Shown here: piece by piece, positions 51,189 to 61,428 of the stretch
Layout: every line of letters begins with the position of its first letter
Position numbering within the stretch: position 1 is the first letter of the stretch
Source of the DNA: an uncultured SAR116 cluster alpha proteobacterium
GTDB lineage: Bacteria; Pseudomonadota; Alphaproteobacteria; Puniceispirillales; Puniceispirillaceae
Assembly (NCBI GenBank): GCA_902516825.1
Contig: CABXZZ010000001.1
Coordinates: 1 to 64,000 of the forward strand
Direction of reading: 5' to 3'
DNA: 64,000 bases
Translations under genes and position numbers: made by a program
Notes under the pieces: generated by a model
What the model saw: only the letters and a program-made list of their open reading frames with translations
Told to the model about the DNA's origin: nothing
Database searches by the model: none

Positions 51189-52901
51189 ATGGCAGAAACT
51201 ACAACAATGGATAATATGAATTCAACCGCAGTAGTTGAACAAGGTGGCGGTGTTTTGTCTAATGTGCGGAGATTCACTTCTGATCCTAGCTTCAAGAAAT
51301 CCCTACCAACTATTATCGCTGTAGTTGTTGCAGTATTGGGCCTTATTTTGTATGTAGCGTTGCAACAACCTAGCCTAACACCGTTATATGCATCGCTACC
51401 AGAAGCTGAAAAAGCACGTGTTGTAGATGCTCTAAAAAATGCTGGTTATGATGTGTCGATAGACCCCTCAACTGGGGATGTTTTGGTACCAACAAATGAT
51501 TATCATCAATCAAGAATGACCCTTGCAGCGCAAGGACTACCGGCTTCAATTCCTGATGGCTATTCTGCCGTTGCTGATATCCCAATTGGCTCTAGCAGAT
51601 CTGTTGAAAATATTAGATTAAAACAAAGTCAAGAGATTGAGCTAGCGCGGTCGATCGGAGAAATTCAAAGCGTAATTGCAGCTCGCGTTCATCTTGCCAT
51701 TCCTGAGAAGTCCGTTTTTGCGAGGACATCAATGGCGCCAACTGCGTCAGTTTTTGTCCAATTAAATGAAGGAAGAACATTAAGCAGACAGCAAGTTAAT
51801 GCTATAATTCATCTAGTTTCGTCATCAGTTCCTAGCCTTGCTAAGTCTGATGTGACGGTAGTCGATCAATATGGGGGATTGCTCTCCAATCCTAATGATG
51901 ACCCAGCTAGTGCGCTTTCCGATGCACAGCTGGAACACCGTATAAAAGTTGAAGCAATCTACAGAAGCCGAATTATATCCTTAGTTTCTCCTCTTGTCGG
52001 GGCAGGAAACGTAACCGCGCAGGTGAATCTTGATATTGATTTTACAAAAAGTGAAATTACAGAAGAAAGCGTTGACCCAGAAGGAAATGCCCTACGCAGT
52101 GAGCAAAAAAGCCTTGATTTAACTGCGCAAGAAACCGCAAAAGGCGTACCTGGTGCAACTACTAACAGGGCTCCAACACAAGCGCAAATTTCCACCCAAC
52201 AAAGTCCAGGTAATGACCCAGACGAATTTAAAACTCGCTCTTCAAACGAAGTGCGTAATTATGAAGTTAGTCGTAAGGTAGAGACAACCCTTAGACCATC
52301 AAATAAGATAAACCGAATTCAAGCGTCAGTATTAGTCAGGGAAAAAGAAAGCGTAAATCCTGAGACTGGTCTTTTAGAGGCCGTAGCTTTAACACCAGAG
52401 CAAATTGCCAATATTGAGCAACTCGTAACGAATGCTATTGGCATTAATCTAGAGCGCGGTGACCAATTAACTGTGGATAGTGCCGCTTTCGTGTCAGATA
52501 TTGAGGGTATCTCCAAACCCTGGTACGAAATCGATTTTTTCATCAATCTAGTTCAACAGGTTATGACTTTCCTTATAATGGGCGTTGTTGTTCTTGGAGT
52601 TATCCGCCCACTAATCAACAGGATTATGATACCAACAGCATCTGGGAAGCCTGGAGAAGCAATGGTTGGGTTGGATGATGATGTCGATTTAGAAGAAGTT
52701 GAAATTCAAGAAGGGGAGAGCCTTGAAGATATTAAAGCAAAATTGAAACCTAAAAAAGCATCAATTTCACCTGAAATGTTAGATACGGCAAACTCCTATG
52801 ATGATAAGGTAGCTATTATAAGAATGATCGTTGGTGAAGAATCTGGTCGTGTCGCCAATGTATTTAAGTCCATGATGAGTGCCGACAAAGAGCCTTCATA
52901 A
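51189..52901 (+). CDS. fliF: MS-ring protein FliF
   Basis: LTPLYASLPEAEKARVVDALKNAGYDVSIDPSTGDVLVP...HLAIPEKSVFAR. Confidence 0.97.
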   Translation: MAETTTMDNMNSTAVVEQGGGVLSNVRRFTSDPSFKKSLPTIIAVVVAVLGLILYVALQQPSLTPLYASLPEAEKARVVDALKNAGYDVSIDPSTGDVLVPTNDYHQSRMTLAAQGLPASIPDGYSAVADIPIGSSRSVENIRLKQSQEIELARSIGEIQSVIAARVHLAIPEKSVFARTSMAPTASVFVQLNEGRTLSRQQVNAIIHLVSSSVPSLAKSDVTVVDQYGGLLSNPNDDPASALSDAQLEHRIKVEAIYRSRIISLVSPLVGAGNVTAQVNLDIDFTKSEITEESVDPEGNALRSEQKSLDLTAQETAKGVPGATTNRAPTQAQISTQQSPGNDPDEFKTRSSNEVRNYEVSRKVETTLRPSNKINRIQASVLVREKESVNPETGLLEAVALTPEQIANIEQLVTNAIGINLERGDQLTVDSAAFVSDIEGISKPWYEIDFFINLVQQVMTFLIMGVVVLGVIRPLINRIMIPTASGKPGEAMVGLDDDVDLEEVEIQEGESLEDIKAKLKPKKASISPEMLDTANSYDDKVAIIRMIVGEESGRVANVFKSMMSADKEPS

Positions 52902-52954
52902 TAGTGTATTGCGAAACTAATAAATGTTTTACCATAGATTTAATCTAAATTAAT

Positions 52955-54010
52955 GTGAGAGAAAAAATGGCCGAGTCACAAAACAAATCAGATGATGCTG
53001 ACAAATCAGTATATGAGTCATTAAATGGTATCCAAAAATCAGCTATATTGATGATGCTACTTGGCGAGGAAGAAGCGGCTGAAATAATCAAGAATCTTGG
53101 ACCAAAAGAAGTTCAAGCACTGGGAGCTGCAATGTATTCCGTTCAAGGTTTAGGGCAGGACACTGTAAACGAAGTACTAGACGAGTTTTTGCATATAATT
53201 AAACAACAAACTAGTCTGGGGCTTGGTGCTGGTAACTATATAAAAAACGTGCTGAATAAAGCAATCGGAGAAGAGCGTGCCCAATCTGTTCTAAGCAGGA
53301 TTTCACCATCAAACTCACAGCGACCTATAGAGATTTTAGATTGGATGGATGGCCCATCAATTGCTGATCTTATTTTAGATGAGCATCCGCAAATTATTGC
53401 GTTAATAATTTCTTATCTAGATTCGGGATTAGGCGCGGATGTTCTAAATCTACTACCTGAAGAAATGCAAGCTGATGTCATCGCTCGAATAGCAAACCTT
53501 GACACTGTTGGGCCAGATGCACTGCTTGAACTTGAAGATGTAATGCAGAAGAAATTCAAAGCCAATACGTCTCTTCGCGCTACTCAGGTGGGCGGCATTA
53601 AAGCAGCTGCTGCAATTATGAACTTCACTAATCAAGAGCAAGAAAGCAAAATTATGAAATCTCTTGGCAAGGATGACAAACATCTCGTTATTGCCATACA
53701 AGAGAGTATGTTTGTATTTGAAAATCTGCTTAAATCAGATGATAAGTCCCTTCAAATGCTTCTTAGAAATGTCGAAACTGATGACCTTATTCTGGCCTTA
53801 AAAGGCGCAGATGATATTCTTAGGGAAAAATTATTTTCATGTATGTCATCTCGTGCAGCAGCAAATATTGTTGATGAAATGGAAGCGCTTGGACCCGTTC
53901 GGTTAAGCGAGGTTCAAGAGGCTCAGAAACGCATTATTAATGTTGCAAGACGCATGTCAGATGAAGGCTCTATCGTGCTAGCCGGGCGTGGCGGAGACGA
54001 CTATGTCTAA
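52955..54010 (+). CDS. fliG: Motor switch protein FliG
   Basis: LNGIQKSAILMMLLGEEEAAEIIKNLGPKEVQALGAAM...EHPQIIALIISYL. Confidence 0.97.
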   Translation: MREKMAESQNKSDDADKSVYESLNGIQKSAILMMLLGEEEAAEIIKNLGPKEVQALGAAMYSVQGLGQDTVNEVLDEFLHIIKQQTSLGLGAGNYIKNVLNKAIGEERAQSVLSRISPSNSQRPIEILDWMDGPSIADLILDEHPQIIALIISYLDSGLGADVLNLLPEEMQADVIARIANLDTVGPDALLELEDVMQKKFKANTSLRATQVGGIKAAAAIMNFTNQEQESKIMKSLGKDDKHLVIAIQESMFVFENLLKSDDKSLQMLLRNVETDDLILALKGADDILREKLFSCMSSRAAANIVDEMEALGPVRLSEVQEAQKRIINVARRMSDEGSIVLAGRGGDDYV

Positions 54011-54051
54011 TTTAAAAGACTTGTCTTGATTGTATTGATTGGAAACTCTTA

Positions 54052-55374
54052 ATGGCAACTGAACCAATGACCTATGCTGACGAACAGGCTGAGATGCCAA
54101 ATGCGCTTGAAGATACTGAAATCGCAAGACTTATGAAACTTGTGAGTGAGTCAGGCTATAAAAAGTCAGAAGACGCCCCAACTTTAAAAAAGCAGGCGTT
54201 TATGCCAAGATCACTTGTTGAAATAGCAATGGAATCACAGAAGAATCGAGAACAAAAAGAAAGTACAACAAACACCGAAACAAATCAAAAAGGAAGTATA
54301 AATCAAAGCGCAGATATAGATGTCCAAGGTGAAGGGACTATCAGCGATAACCCTACTGGTGAAAGTTCAATTTCAAATGAATTGACCTCTCAAACAAAGG
54401 ATACGGAGCTAGCCGATTTGGCACCTCCTTCCCTGTCAGATAAAGATATTATTAGGACTGAAGTTTCTCAACAGCCTAACACACAAGATGAAAACCTAGA
54501 CGCAGATAAGAACTCTGAAGAAGCTGATGTTTTGCAAGCTTCAACACTGCCAAAAAATAATAAAGATGATGAAAATGCCAAATTGGAAATTACTCAAAAT
54601 GAGACAAGTGACTTTAATAAGGAAATCTTGACGGAAGCTGAGCTTTCCAAGGCAGTTGAGAATGCATCCGCGCGCTATGATGAGGGGTTTAGTGCTGGAC
54701 TGGAAGCTGGAAGAAATGAAATCAAGAAAGCACTAGAGCAGAAATTTTCTGAAAAACAAAATACATTTGAATTGCTAATAGCTAAACTAACTAGTATGAG
54801 CTCTGCGGAAACAAAAGAATTGGAAGCAGATATTCAGGCAGCTATTTTGTCGCTCGCGAGTGAGAGGGCTGGAATTGCAATTTTAGAAATGCCAGAAAAC
54901 TTTATGACTCGAATTGAACAATTAATGAGCCGCCTTGGTAGTAGTTTAGATAGTCCTATAATCAAATTGAATATGGCCGACCTAAGACATATCGAAGCAG
55001 CAAAAGAAAACTCCGAAACACTCTCAAATATAAGAATCATTGGGGATGAAACGCTCAACCACGGAGATATTTCGATTAGTCTTGCTGGTATCGAAATAGA
55101 AGACATTATTGAAAATAGAACCTTTGTTTACCCAATAGATGTTGATTTAGAAACAGATATGGAACAGCCTTCCTCAGAACTTCATTCTGATAAATTAGTC
55201 CGCCCTGAAACCGTTGATAAGAACACTTTGAAGGATGATATTTCAGACGACATTAATGAGAATAAAACAGACCAAGAAGAAGCTCAAGCGATCCCAAACC
55301 AAGAAATCGGGGATGAAAAACAAAATATTGAGGATGAAAATTCTGATATTAATCCGTCAGATGGGGTAGCATGA
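54052..55374 (+). CDS. fliH: FliH-like stator of export ATPase with long acidic extensions
   Basis: Position between fliG and fliI; ASARYDEGFSAGLEAGRNEIKKALEQKFSEKQ FliH-like helix. Confidence 0.75.
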   Translation: MATEPMTYADEQAEMPNALEDTEIARLMKLVSESGYKKSEDAPTLKKQAFMPRSLVEIAMESQKNREQKESTTNTETNQKGSINQSADIDVQGEGTISDNPTGESSISNELTSQTKDTELADLAPPSLSDKDIIRTEVSQQPNTQDENLDADKNSEEADVLQASTLPKNNKDDENAKLEITQNETSDFNKEILTEAELSKAVENASARYDEGFSAGLEAGRNEIKKALEQKFSEKQNTFELLIAKLTSMSSAETKELEADIQAAILSLASERAGIAILEMPENFMTRIEQLMSRLGSSLDSPIIKLNMADLRHIEAAKENSETLSNIRIIGDETLNHGDISISLAGIEIEDIIENRTFVYPIDVDLETDMEQPSSELHSDKLVRPETVDKNTLKDDISDDINENKTDQEEAQAIPNQEIGDEKQNIEDENSDINPSDGVA

Positions 55375-56693
55375 TATCAGTAAAAGATCGACTTACACAA
55401 AGTATTAGCTCTGTCTCTTTGGAAAAAACGGTATCTATTTCAGGTAGAGTAAATAGATATGATGGGCAAATGGCAGAATGTGACGGATTCCCAGCAACAA
55501 TCGGTTCGTTATGTCAGATTGATACCGAAACAGGTATTCCAGCAACAGCCGAAATAATTGGGTTTAATAAAGGGAATAATTTATTAAGCCTACATGATTT
55601 TGGAGCACGGATCAGCGTCGGCGCCAAAGTTTGTGTCATTGATGATGGTTATTTGATACCAGTTGGGGTCGGATTACTTGGGCGGGTTACTGATGCTCTT
55701 GGAAAACCTCTAGATGAGATGCCCCTTCCCAAACTCAATAGCAAATGGCCTCTTCTCGGCAAAGAATTGAACCCACTTGCAAAAAATCCCGTAGACACAC
55801 CACTAGATGTCGGCGTTCGGGCAATTAATAGCCTTCTTACCGTCGGAAAAGGTCAGCGCATTGGTATTATTGCGGGCTCTGGAGTGGGAAAATCAGTTTT
55901 GCTTGCAATGATGAGCAGATATACAGAAGCAGATATTGTTGTTGTCGGTATGATTGGCGAGCGTGGAAGAGAGGTCGGGAGTTTTGTTAAAACCATTCTT
56001 TCGGGTGAGGCAAAAAAACGCACCGCTGTTGTTGCTGTACCAGCAGACCGCTCTCCACTGTTGCGGATAAGAGGTGCAGAGAGAGCGACTGCTATCGCTG
56101 AATTTTTTCGAGATCAAGGTAAAAATGTTCTTCTTATAATGGATTCTCTTACTAGAGTTGCGCATGCGCGTCGTGAAATTGGCCTTGCACTTGGCGAGCA
56201 GCCTACGTCAAAAGGTTATCCACCATCTGTTGTGTCCATGATTCCACGTTTGATTGAGAGAACAGGGAGTGGTATCAAAAATCAGGGGACCATTACAGCT
56301 ATTTACACAGTACTAGCAGATGGGGATGACGCAAATGACCCGGTCGTCGACACAGCACGAGCCATTTTGGATGGTCATATATTGTTATCTAGAAAACAAA
56401 CACAAATGGGCATTTACCCAGCTATAGATGTCCCCATGTCCATTAGTCGAGTTATGAGCGAAATTACGGATGAAACTTTACAGAAAAGCGCGCAAAAATT
56501 TCGCCGGCTTGTCTCGTTATATATGGAAAATCGTGATTTAATTTTAATGGGTGGCTACACCTCTGGACAAGACCCAGAATTAGATGAAGCTGTTGCACTT
56601 TGGCCAAGATTAATGGCGCACATACAACAGGTTGAAACACAAAAAGCTGATTTTATCGAAAGTAAAGATGCATTAAATAGCCTGATGAAATGA
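55371..56693 (+). CDS. fliI: Flagellar export ATPase FliI
   Basis: GIIAGSGVGKSVLLAMMSRYTEADIVVVGMIGERGREV. Confidence 0.97.
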   Translation: MISVKDRLTQSISSVSLEKTVSISGRVNRYDGQMAECDGFPATIGSLCQIDTETGIPATAEIIGFNKGNNLLSLHDFGARISVGAKVCVIDDGYLIPVGVGLLGRVTDALGKPLDEMPLPKLNSKWPLLGKELNPLAKNPVDTPLDVGVRAINSLLTVGKGQRIGIIAGSGVGKSVLLAMMSRYTEADIVVVGMIGERGREVGSFVKTILSGEAKKRTAVVAVPADRSPLLRIRGAERATAIAEFFRDQGKNVLLIMDSLTRVAHARREIGLALGEQPTSKGYPPSVVSMIPRLIERTGSGIKNQGTITAIYTVLADGDDANDPVVDTARAILDGHILLSRKQTQMGIYPAIDVPMSISRVMSEITDETLQKSAQKFRRLVSLYMENRDLILMGGYTSGQDPELDEAVALWPRLMAHIQQVETQKADFIESKDALNSLMK

Positions 56694-56724
56694 AACCTAT
56701 TTTAGAAAATTCTCGTAAATAATC

Positions 56725-57150
56725 ATGAAACAGAAATCAATATATGAGAGATATACTCTAAAGCAGCAAATTGATATTTCAAAAAGAGCTGAGACAATGC
56801 GCACGCTTAACTCGGAGCTTAAAAAATCTCAGGAATTAGCACAGCAACTTACAGAAATTGCGAAACAAACTAAAATTAAGACAGGTGAAACTAATGCAAT
56901 GTCTTTACGATCTTCTTCCTGGTATAGTAACGTTGTCCAAGAGCAGTTGGAAACGACAGAAAACAGAAATCAATTCTTACAACGAGAAGTAGATGACAAC
57001 CGCAGAACTCTTGCCAAAGCGGTTCATCGGAAAAATAAATCTCAAGAATCATGGCATCGTTATGAGGCTATTGAACAAGCAAACAAAGAAGAGAAACTTG
57101 AACAAGAACTCTTCAGCAGAAAACGAAATGCTAACAAATTTGGAAACTAA
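56725..57150 (+). CDS. fliJ: FliJ-like protein
   Basis: Coiled-coil 141 aa protein directly after fliI. Confidence 0.65.
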   Translation: MKQKSIYERYTLKQQIDISKRAETMRTLNSELKKSQELAQQLTEIAKQTKIKTGETNAMSLRSSSWYSNVVQEQLETTENRNQFLQREVDDNRRTLAKAVHRKNKSQESWHRYEAIEQANKEEKLEQELFSRKRNANKFGN

Positions 57151-57200
57151 AAAAAACTATTTTTGGACTATTAAGGGTCACTTTACCACCATAAAAAGTT

Positions 57201-57216
57201 TGGCATTTTATTTGCA
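57201..57216 (+). promoter_or_regulatory. Predicted sigma54 promoter of fliK operon
   Basis: TGGCATTTTATTTGCA; GG-N10-GC. Confidence 0.75.
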
Positions 57217-57257
57217 TCGGGAACCGCAACAATTAATTCCAGAGCTAAATTGATAGT

Positions 57258-58781
57258 ATGACACACGTTACCAGCAGTACGAATTCAAGTATTTCATCCT
57301 CGCATAATGAAAAACAATCTGAAATATCTGATAATCAGACAGATACATTATTTAACGATTTATTTTCAATTGTAAGCGAACTTGATGCAGAATCGGTCGA
57401 GTTAATAGCCAGAAAATTATCTAAAAATGGCTCAATTGAGCCTGCGCTCAGCTCGGATGCGGAAAAAATCAACTTGTTTCCTGAAAATATTACCAAAAAC
57501 AACAAACTGGTTTTTAAAAAAGATGTTAGTAGTGAAGATCAAATACACGTGCTTACGCCTTTTATAGAACGATTAAACTCATTTCTTGAGAATAGAAATT
57601 CTGATGATGATAAAGCCAACGAGACATTAGAAATGGATTTCGTTGACAAAACTATAAATGAGGCAACTAATCTGAGTGCTATCTTAACAAATGCTGATAA
57701 GAACAGGGAACTTCCCATTCAAAAGGAACTTCGTGTATCACACCCTAACCTACCTTATGTAAACGTTAATTCAAATCCAATACGATACGGCAACTCCACC
57801 AGTTTTAAAAATGACGCGGATAAGAACGAAAAACTTTCGTTCGTTGTTAAACTAATAGAGGATGCTATTTTCTCAAGAAAAGCTAAGGAGCCCGTTTCTG
57901 AAAAAGAAGCCGATAAAAAAAATGCATCTTCTGCTAAGCTTACGGAATTCAGTGCATTGGATGAAGCCATTGAAGCCGTTAGTGAGCTTAAAAACAAAAA
58001 GAGGAGAAACATTGGGTTAGACGCAGCTACTAGCCCCAAAAAAATAGAGTTATCCGACTTATTGAGAGATAATCCCAAAAATAAAGATTACCTGAATACA
58101 GTGGAATCAAAGAATACTTCGATAAGTTATGCATCTGCAAGCGCGCCTAACAGTAAGAACAGAATGGCAGAAATCAACGCTCAAGCCCCAACAAGACAGG
58201 TAGAGTTAAGTCAACAATTAAACTCAAACTCTGTAAATCAAACATATACTCAGATTATTGGTGCAGACATGCATTCAGGTGGAGATAACGGGCAGGATGG
58301 TAGCGATAATCGGCAATCGTCCCAGCCGCTTCGAACAAGCTCTCCCCTTTCAGCTATTCAGAAGCTAGATATGGCGGACAAAGCCTGGAAAGAGGCGCTA
58401 TTACGACGTGTTGAAATGCAAATAAAAGATGGTGGTAAAACACTTGATTTATCGCTTAATCCTAAACAATTGGGCAGAATGACCGTTTCAATCAACATGG
58501 TTGGTGATGATACTTCAATTCAAATTTCAACAGAAACTTCCGCTGCCGCAACCTTGTTATTAGAATCAGAGAGTAAACTAGCACAGATGATGCACGACAT
58601 CGGATTGAGATTAAATCTGCTTCAAGCTGGATTATCAGGCAAAAACGACAAAAATTCGACACAGGATGAGAGCAGCAAAAAATCGGAAAACTCAGCCAAG
58701 AGCAAAACTGGTAATGAAACTAAAATAAATGAAATAAATTTAAATAAATTAGATAAATCAATTTTAAATATAGTTGCATGA
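57258..58781 (+). CDS. fliK: Hook-length control protein FliK
   Basis: C-terminal EALLRRVEMQIKDGGKTLDLSLNPKQLGRMTVSINMVGDDTSIQISTETSAAATLLLESESKLAQMM. Confidence 0.92.
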   Translation: MTHVTSSTNSSISSSHNEKQSEISDNQTDTLFNDLFSIVSELDAESVELIARKLSKNGSIEPALSSDAEKINLFPENITKNNKLVFKKDVSSEDQIHVLTPFIERLNSFLENRNSDDDKANETLEMDFVDKTINEATNLSAILTNADKNRELPIQKELRVSHPNLPYVNVNSNPIRYGNSTSFKNDADKNEKLSFVVKLIEDAIFSRKAKEPVSEKEADKKNASSAKLTEFSALDEAIEAVSELKNKKRRNIGLDAATSPKKIELSDLLRDNPKNKDYLNTVESKNTSISYASASAPNSKNRMAEINAQAPTRQVELSQQLNSNSVNQTYTQIIGADMHSGGDNGQDGSDNRQSSQPLRTSSPLSAIQKLDMADKAWKEALLRRVEMQIKDGGKTLDLSLNPKQLGRMTVSINMVGDDTSIQISTETSAAATLLLESESKLAQMMHDIGLRLNLLQAGLSGKNDKNSTQDESSKKSENSAKSKTGNETKINEINLNKLDKSILNIVA

Positions 58782-58808
58782 TCTTATAATAATCTAAAGG
58801 AATGCGAG

Positions 58809-59384
58809 ATGGCTGAAGAAGAACAAGAAGAAAAAAAATCTAGAGGTGGTTTGATAAAAATCATTTTGTTTGCAGTCAGTGGCATTATGCTTGTTGTGAT
58901 AGGTCTTGGTGCTGGTTATTTCGTATTTGGAAGTAGCCAACCTGATCCATCTGAAGAAATTGAAGCCATCATAGAACGAAAAATGGAAGAAGCTGAGGCT
59001 GAAAAAACAGCTGTGGATAATAACTCTCGCGAGAAGGTCTCAAAAGAAACTCCTGAACAAGAGAATTTTGTTACAATTTATTATGAATTTCCAGGAACCT
59101 TTACTACGAATTTACGTGGTTCTCGTAAAATGCTTCAAGTTGGAATTGGTGTTTCTACACAATATGACGATACTGTTATGATTAATGTGGAGTCACACGA
59201 ATTGGCACTTCGTTCAACAATATTGGGTGTTTTAAGCGAATTTGGTGAAGATGACATTCAGGGTTCAAATGGCAAAGCTGCACTTGCTTCTGCGCTAAAA
59301 GAAGGCATAAACAATAAATTAATATTGTTAGAAAATTTTGGTGGTGTGGGAGAAGTTCTATTTACCTCATTTGTCCTTAATTAA
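58809..59384 (+). CDS. fliL: FliL basal-body associated protein
   Basis: Single TM, IIERKMEEAEAEK..., YYEFPGTFTTNLRGSRKMLQVGIGVSTQYDDTVMINVESHELALRSTIL. Confidence 0.93.
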   Translation: MAEEEQEEKKSRGGLIKIILFAVSGIMLVVIGLGAGYFVFGSSQPDPSEEIEAIIERKMEEAEAEKTAVDNNSREKVSKETPEQENFVTIYYEFPGTFTTNLRGSRKMLQVGIGVSTQYDDTVMINVESHELALRSTILGVLSEFGEDDIQGSNGKAALASALKEGINNKLILLENFGGVGEVLFTSFVLN

Positions 59385-59411
59385 GAATGAACTTTATTAG
59401 GAGTAATAAAA

Positions 59412-60389
59412 TTGGCCTCTACCCGTAAGTTAAGCACTGAAGAAGTCAATGCGCTAATTGAAGGGCTAGATGGCAGTGATGAAGAAACAAATTCCTTTGA
59501 AAGTGTTGATAATGGAAATGTAAGGCCGTTTGTATTTGGTTCGGATGACTTATCTCTAATGGGAGATTACTACGCTCTTCGGATGATTAATGAGCGATTT
59601 GCTCGGTTTGCAAGAAGCATTTTTTTGCCAATGCTTAGGCTTCAACCTCGTATTTCGTCATTTCCACCAGAGGTAAAGTCATTTGATGAATACGCTGCAA
59701 ATATCGATGGGTTTATGAGTATGAATATAAGCCGCATGGAAGAGTTACGCGGCAACATGATGATGGTGATTGATCCCACATTTATATCGATCCTTACAAA
59801 TGCATATTATGGTGGCAAAATCGAGTCTTTAAAAAACAGACGCTCTGAATTCACAACTACAGAAGACCGGCTCATAGAATTAATCACAAAAGGCCTTAAT
59901 AACGTTCTTCAAGATGCTTGGAACGACTTAACACCAACTACAATTTCATATCTAAGTAGAGAAATTAATCCGCAATTCGCATCATTTGTCGACGGCTCAG
60001 ATTTAGTAATCATATGCTCGTTCGTCGTTCAACTGCCAAATATCGATGCAGCCAGTTTTGATATAATATACCCGCTTCAAATTCTAAAACCGATAGCATC
60101 GCAACTCCGCTCTCGTGTTCAATCAGATATGTCAGACAATGATGAGACATGGCGAGAGCGAATGGAAAAGGCAGTTCTCGAGATTCCACTTAAAATTAAG
60201 GCAAAATTAAGCGAGCCCAAACTACCTATGAAAACATTAATAAACTTGAAACAGGGAGATGTCTTCCCAATCCAAATTGGTGAGGGCGTCGAAATACTAA
60301 TGGATGAAGAGTTATTGTTCAAAGGTGAAATAGGCGAAGTAAGCGGTCAAGCTGCTGTTAATTTAACTTCGAGAATCACTAAAATTTAA
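59412..60389 (+). CDS. fliM: Motor switch protein FliM (TTG start)
   Basis: LSTEEVNALIEG...FGSDDLSLMGDYYALRMINERFARFARSIFLPMLR. Confidence 0.95.
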   Translation: MASTRKLSTEEVNALIEGLDGSDEETNSFESVDNGNVRPFVFGSDDLSLMGDYYALRMINERFARFARSIFLPMLRLQPRISSFPPEVKSFDEYAANIDGFMSMNISRMEELRGNMMMVIDPTFISILTNAYYGGKIESLKNRRSEFTTTEDRLIELITKGLNNVLQDAWNDLTPTTISYLSREINPQFASFVDGSDLVIICSFVVQLPNIDAASFDIIYPLQILKPIASQLRSRVQSDMSDNDETWRERMEKAVLEIPLKIKAKLSEPKLPMKTLINLKQGDVFPIQIGEGVEILMDEELLFKGEIGEVSGQAAVNLTSRITKI

Positions 60390-60446
60390 TACAAATTTTT
60401 ACTAGTGTTTTCAACTAGTTTAAAAGAGGAGCAGAAAGGACAACAG

Positions 60447-60746
60447 ATGTCTGATGAAAACGAAACAAAGAATGAAGAAAATGTAGGTTATGATAACTTA
60501 CGTATTCTCGAGAATATTGAAGTAAATCTCACGGTTGAAGTTGGAAGCGCTGAGCTTAAAATTCGCGACCTTCTGCGACTAAGTGAAGGCTCTATTATAG
60601 AACTTGACAGGTTAGCAGGTGACCCACTAGATATTTTGGCCAATGGTACCATGATAGCTAAAGGAGAAGTTGTTATGGTTGGAGAGAGATTTGGCATTCG
60701 CTTCTCTGAAATCGTATCACCAGAAAAAAGAGTAGAAAACCTATAA
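60447..60746 (+). CDS. fliN: Motor switch protein FliN
   Basis: ILENIEVNLTVEVGSAELKIRDLLRLSEGSIIELDRLAGDPLDILANGTMIAKGEVVMVGERFGIRFSEIVSP; ATG 60447. Confidence 0.96.
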   Translation: MSDENETKNEENVGYDNLRILENIEVNLTVEVGSAELKIRDLLRLSEGSIIELDRLAGDPLDILANGTMIAKGEVVMVGERFGIRFSEIVSPEKRVENL

Positions 60747-60886
60747 ATAAGTAGCTTAAAGTGATAGGGAATAGAATAGTCAATATTATGACATTCAGCT
60801 TTTTGAATGTTAAATCACATAAAACACTAAAATAATATCAATTAAATACAAAGTGTTAAACGAATTAACAAAATATTTGGTCAGTA

Positions 60887-60902
60887 TGGCACGCGTTTTG
60901 CC
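60887..60902 (+). promoter_or_regulatory. Predicted sigma54 promoter of fliOPQR-flhB
   Basis: TGGCACGCGTTTTGCC; full TGGCACG-N4-TTGC match. Confidence 0.8.
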
Positions 60903-60942
60903 TTTTTAAAACATCTTATTCAGTTAAGGGTTTTTCAAAGCA

Positions 60943-61428
60943 ATGGTTGCCATCAATCCATTTAGTTACGAACAGGTTGCAATTATATTTCTATTCCTAT
61001 CCGTCATGGTAGGAGTACTTCTATTTGTGCGCCTCAACAGAGGCAAGCTAAAATTGAAACTTCAACCTGAAAAAATAATTAATATCTTAGAGGATACAGC
61101 TATTTCTCAAACAGAGCGTCTTCGCTTAATAAAAGTTGGAGATGAAGCATTTTTGATGTCCTCTGTAAAGGGGCAATCGCCACAACTCATTAAACTGGAG
61201 TCAGAAAACCGCGCAATTAAGCTGGCTGAAAAACAGATAGAATTAAGCCAGAAAAAATCAAAATCGATTCACATAAGGTCACCATTTGACCTCCGAACAC
61301 CCAAAAAACCTAAAATTGACACAAACACAGCAGCTAACTCACAAGCTAATGCTGCCCAAACAGAATCAATATTTAATGCGATTAAGCAAGCCCGCGATAA
61401 AAACCCCTTACTAGGACTAGATAAATGA
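60943..61428 (+). CDS. fliO: FliO
   Basis: N-terminal TM, KIINILEDTAISQTERLRLIKVGDEAFLMSSVKGQSPQLIKLE; precedes fliP. Confidence 0.75.
   Translation: MVAINPFSYEQVAIIFLFLSVMVGVLLFVRLNRGKLKLKLQPEKIINILEDTAISQTERLRLIKVGDEAFLMSSVKGQSPQLIKLESENRAIKLAEKQIELSQKKSKSIHIRSPFDLRTPKKPKIDTNTAANSQANAAQTESIFNAIKQARDKNPLLGLDK

Noticed and set aside
60789-60812. ACATTCA...TGAATGT hairpin between fliN and fliO
   Set aside because: AT-rich short stem without U-tract; possibly a weak terminator but not supported enough.
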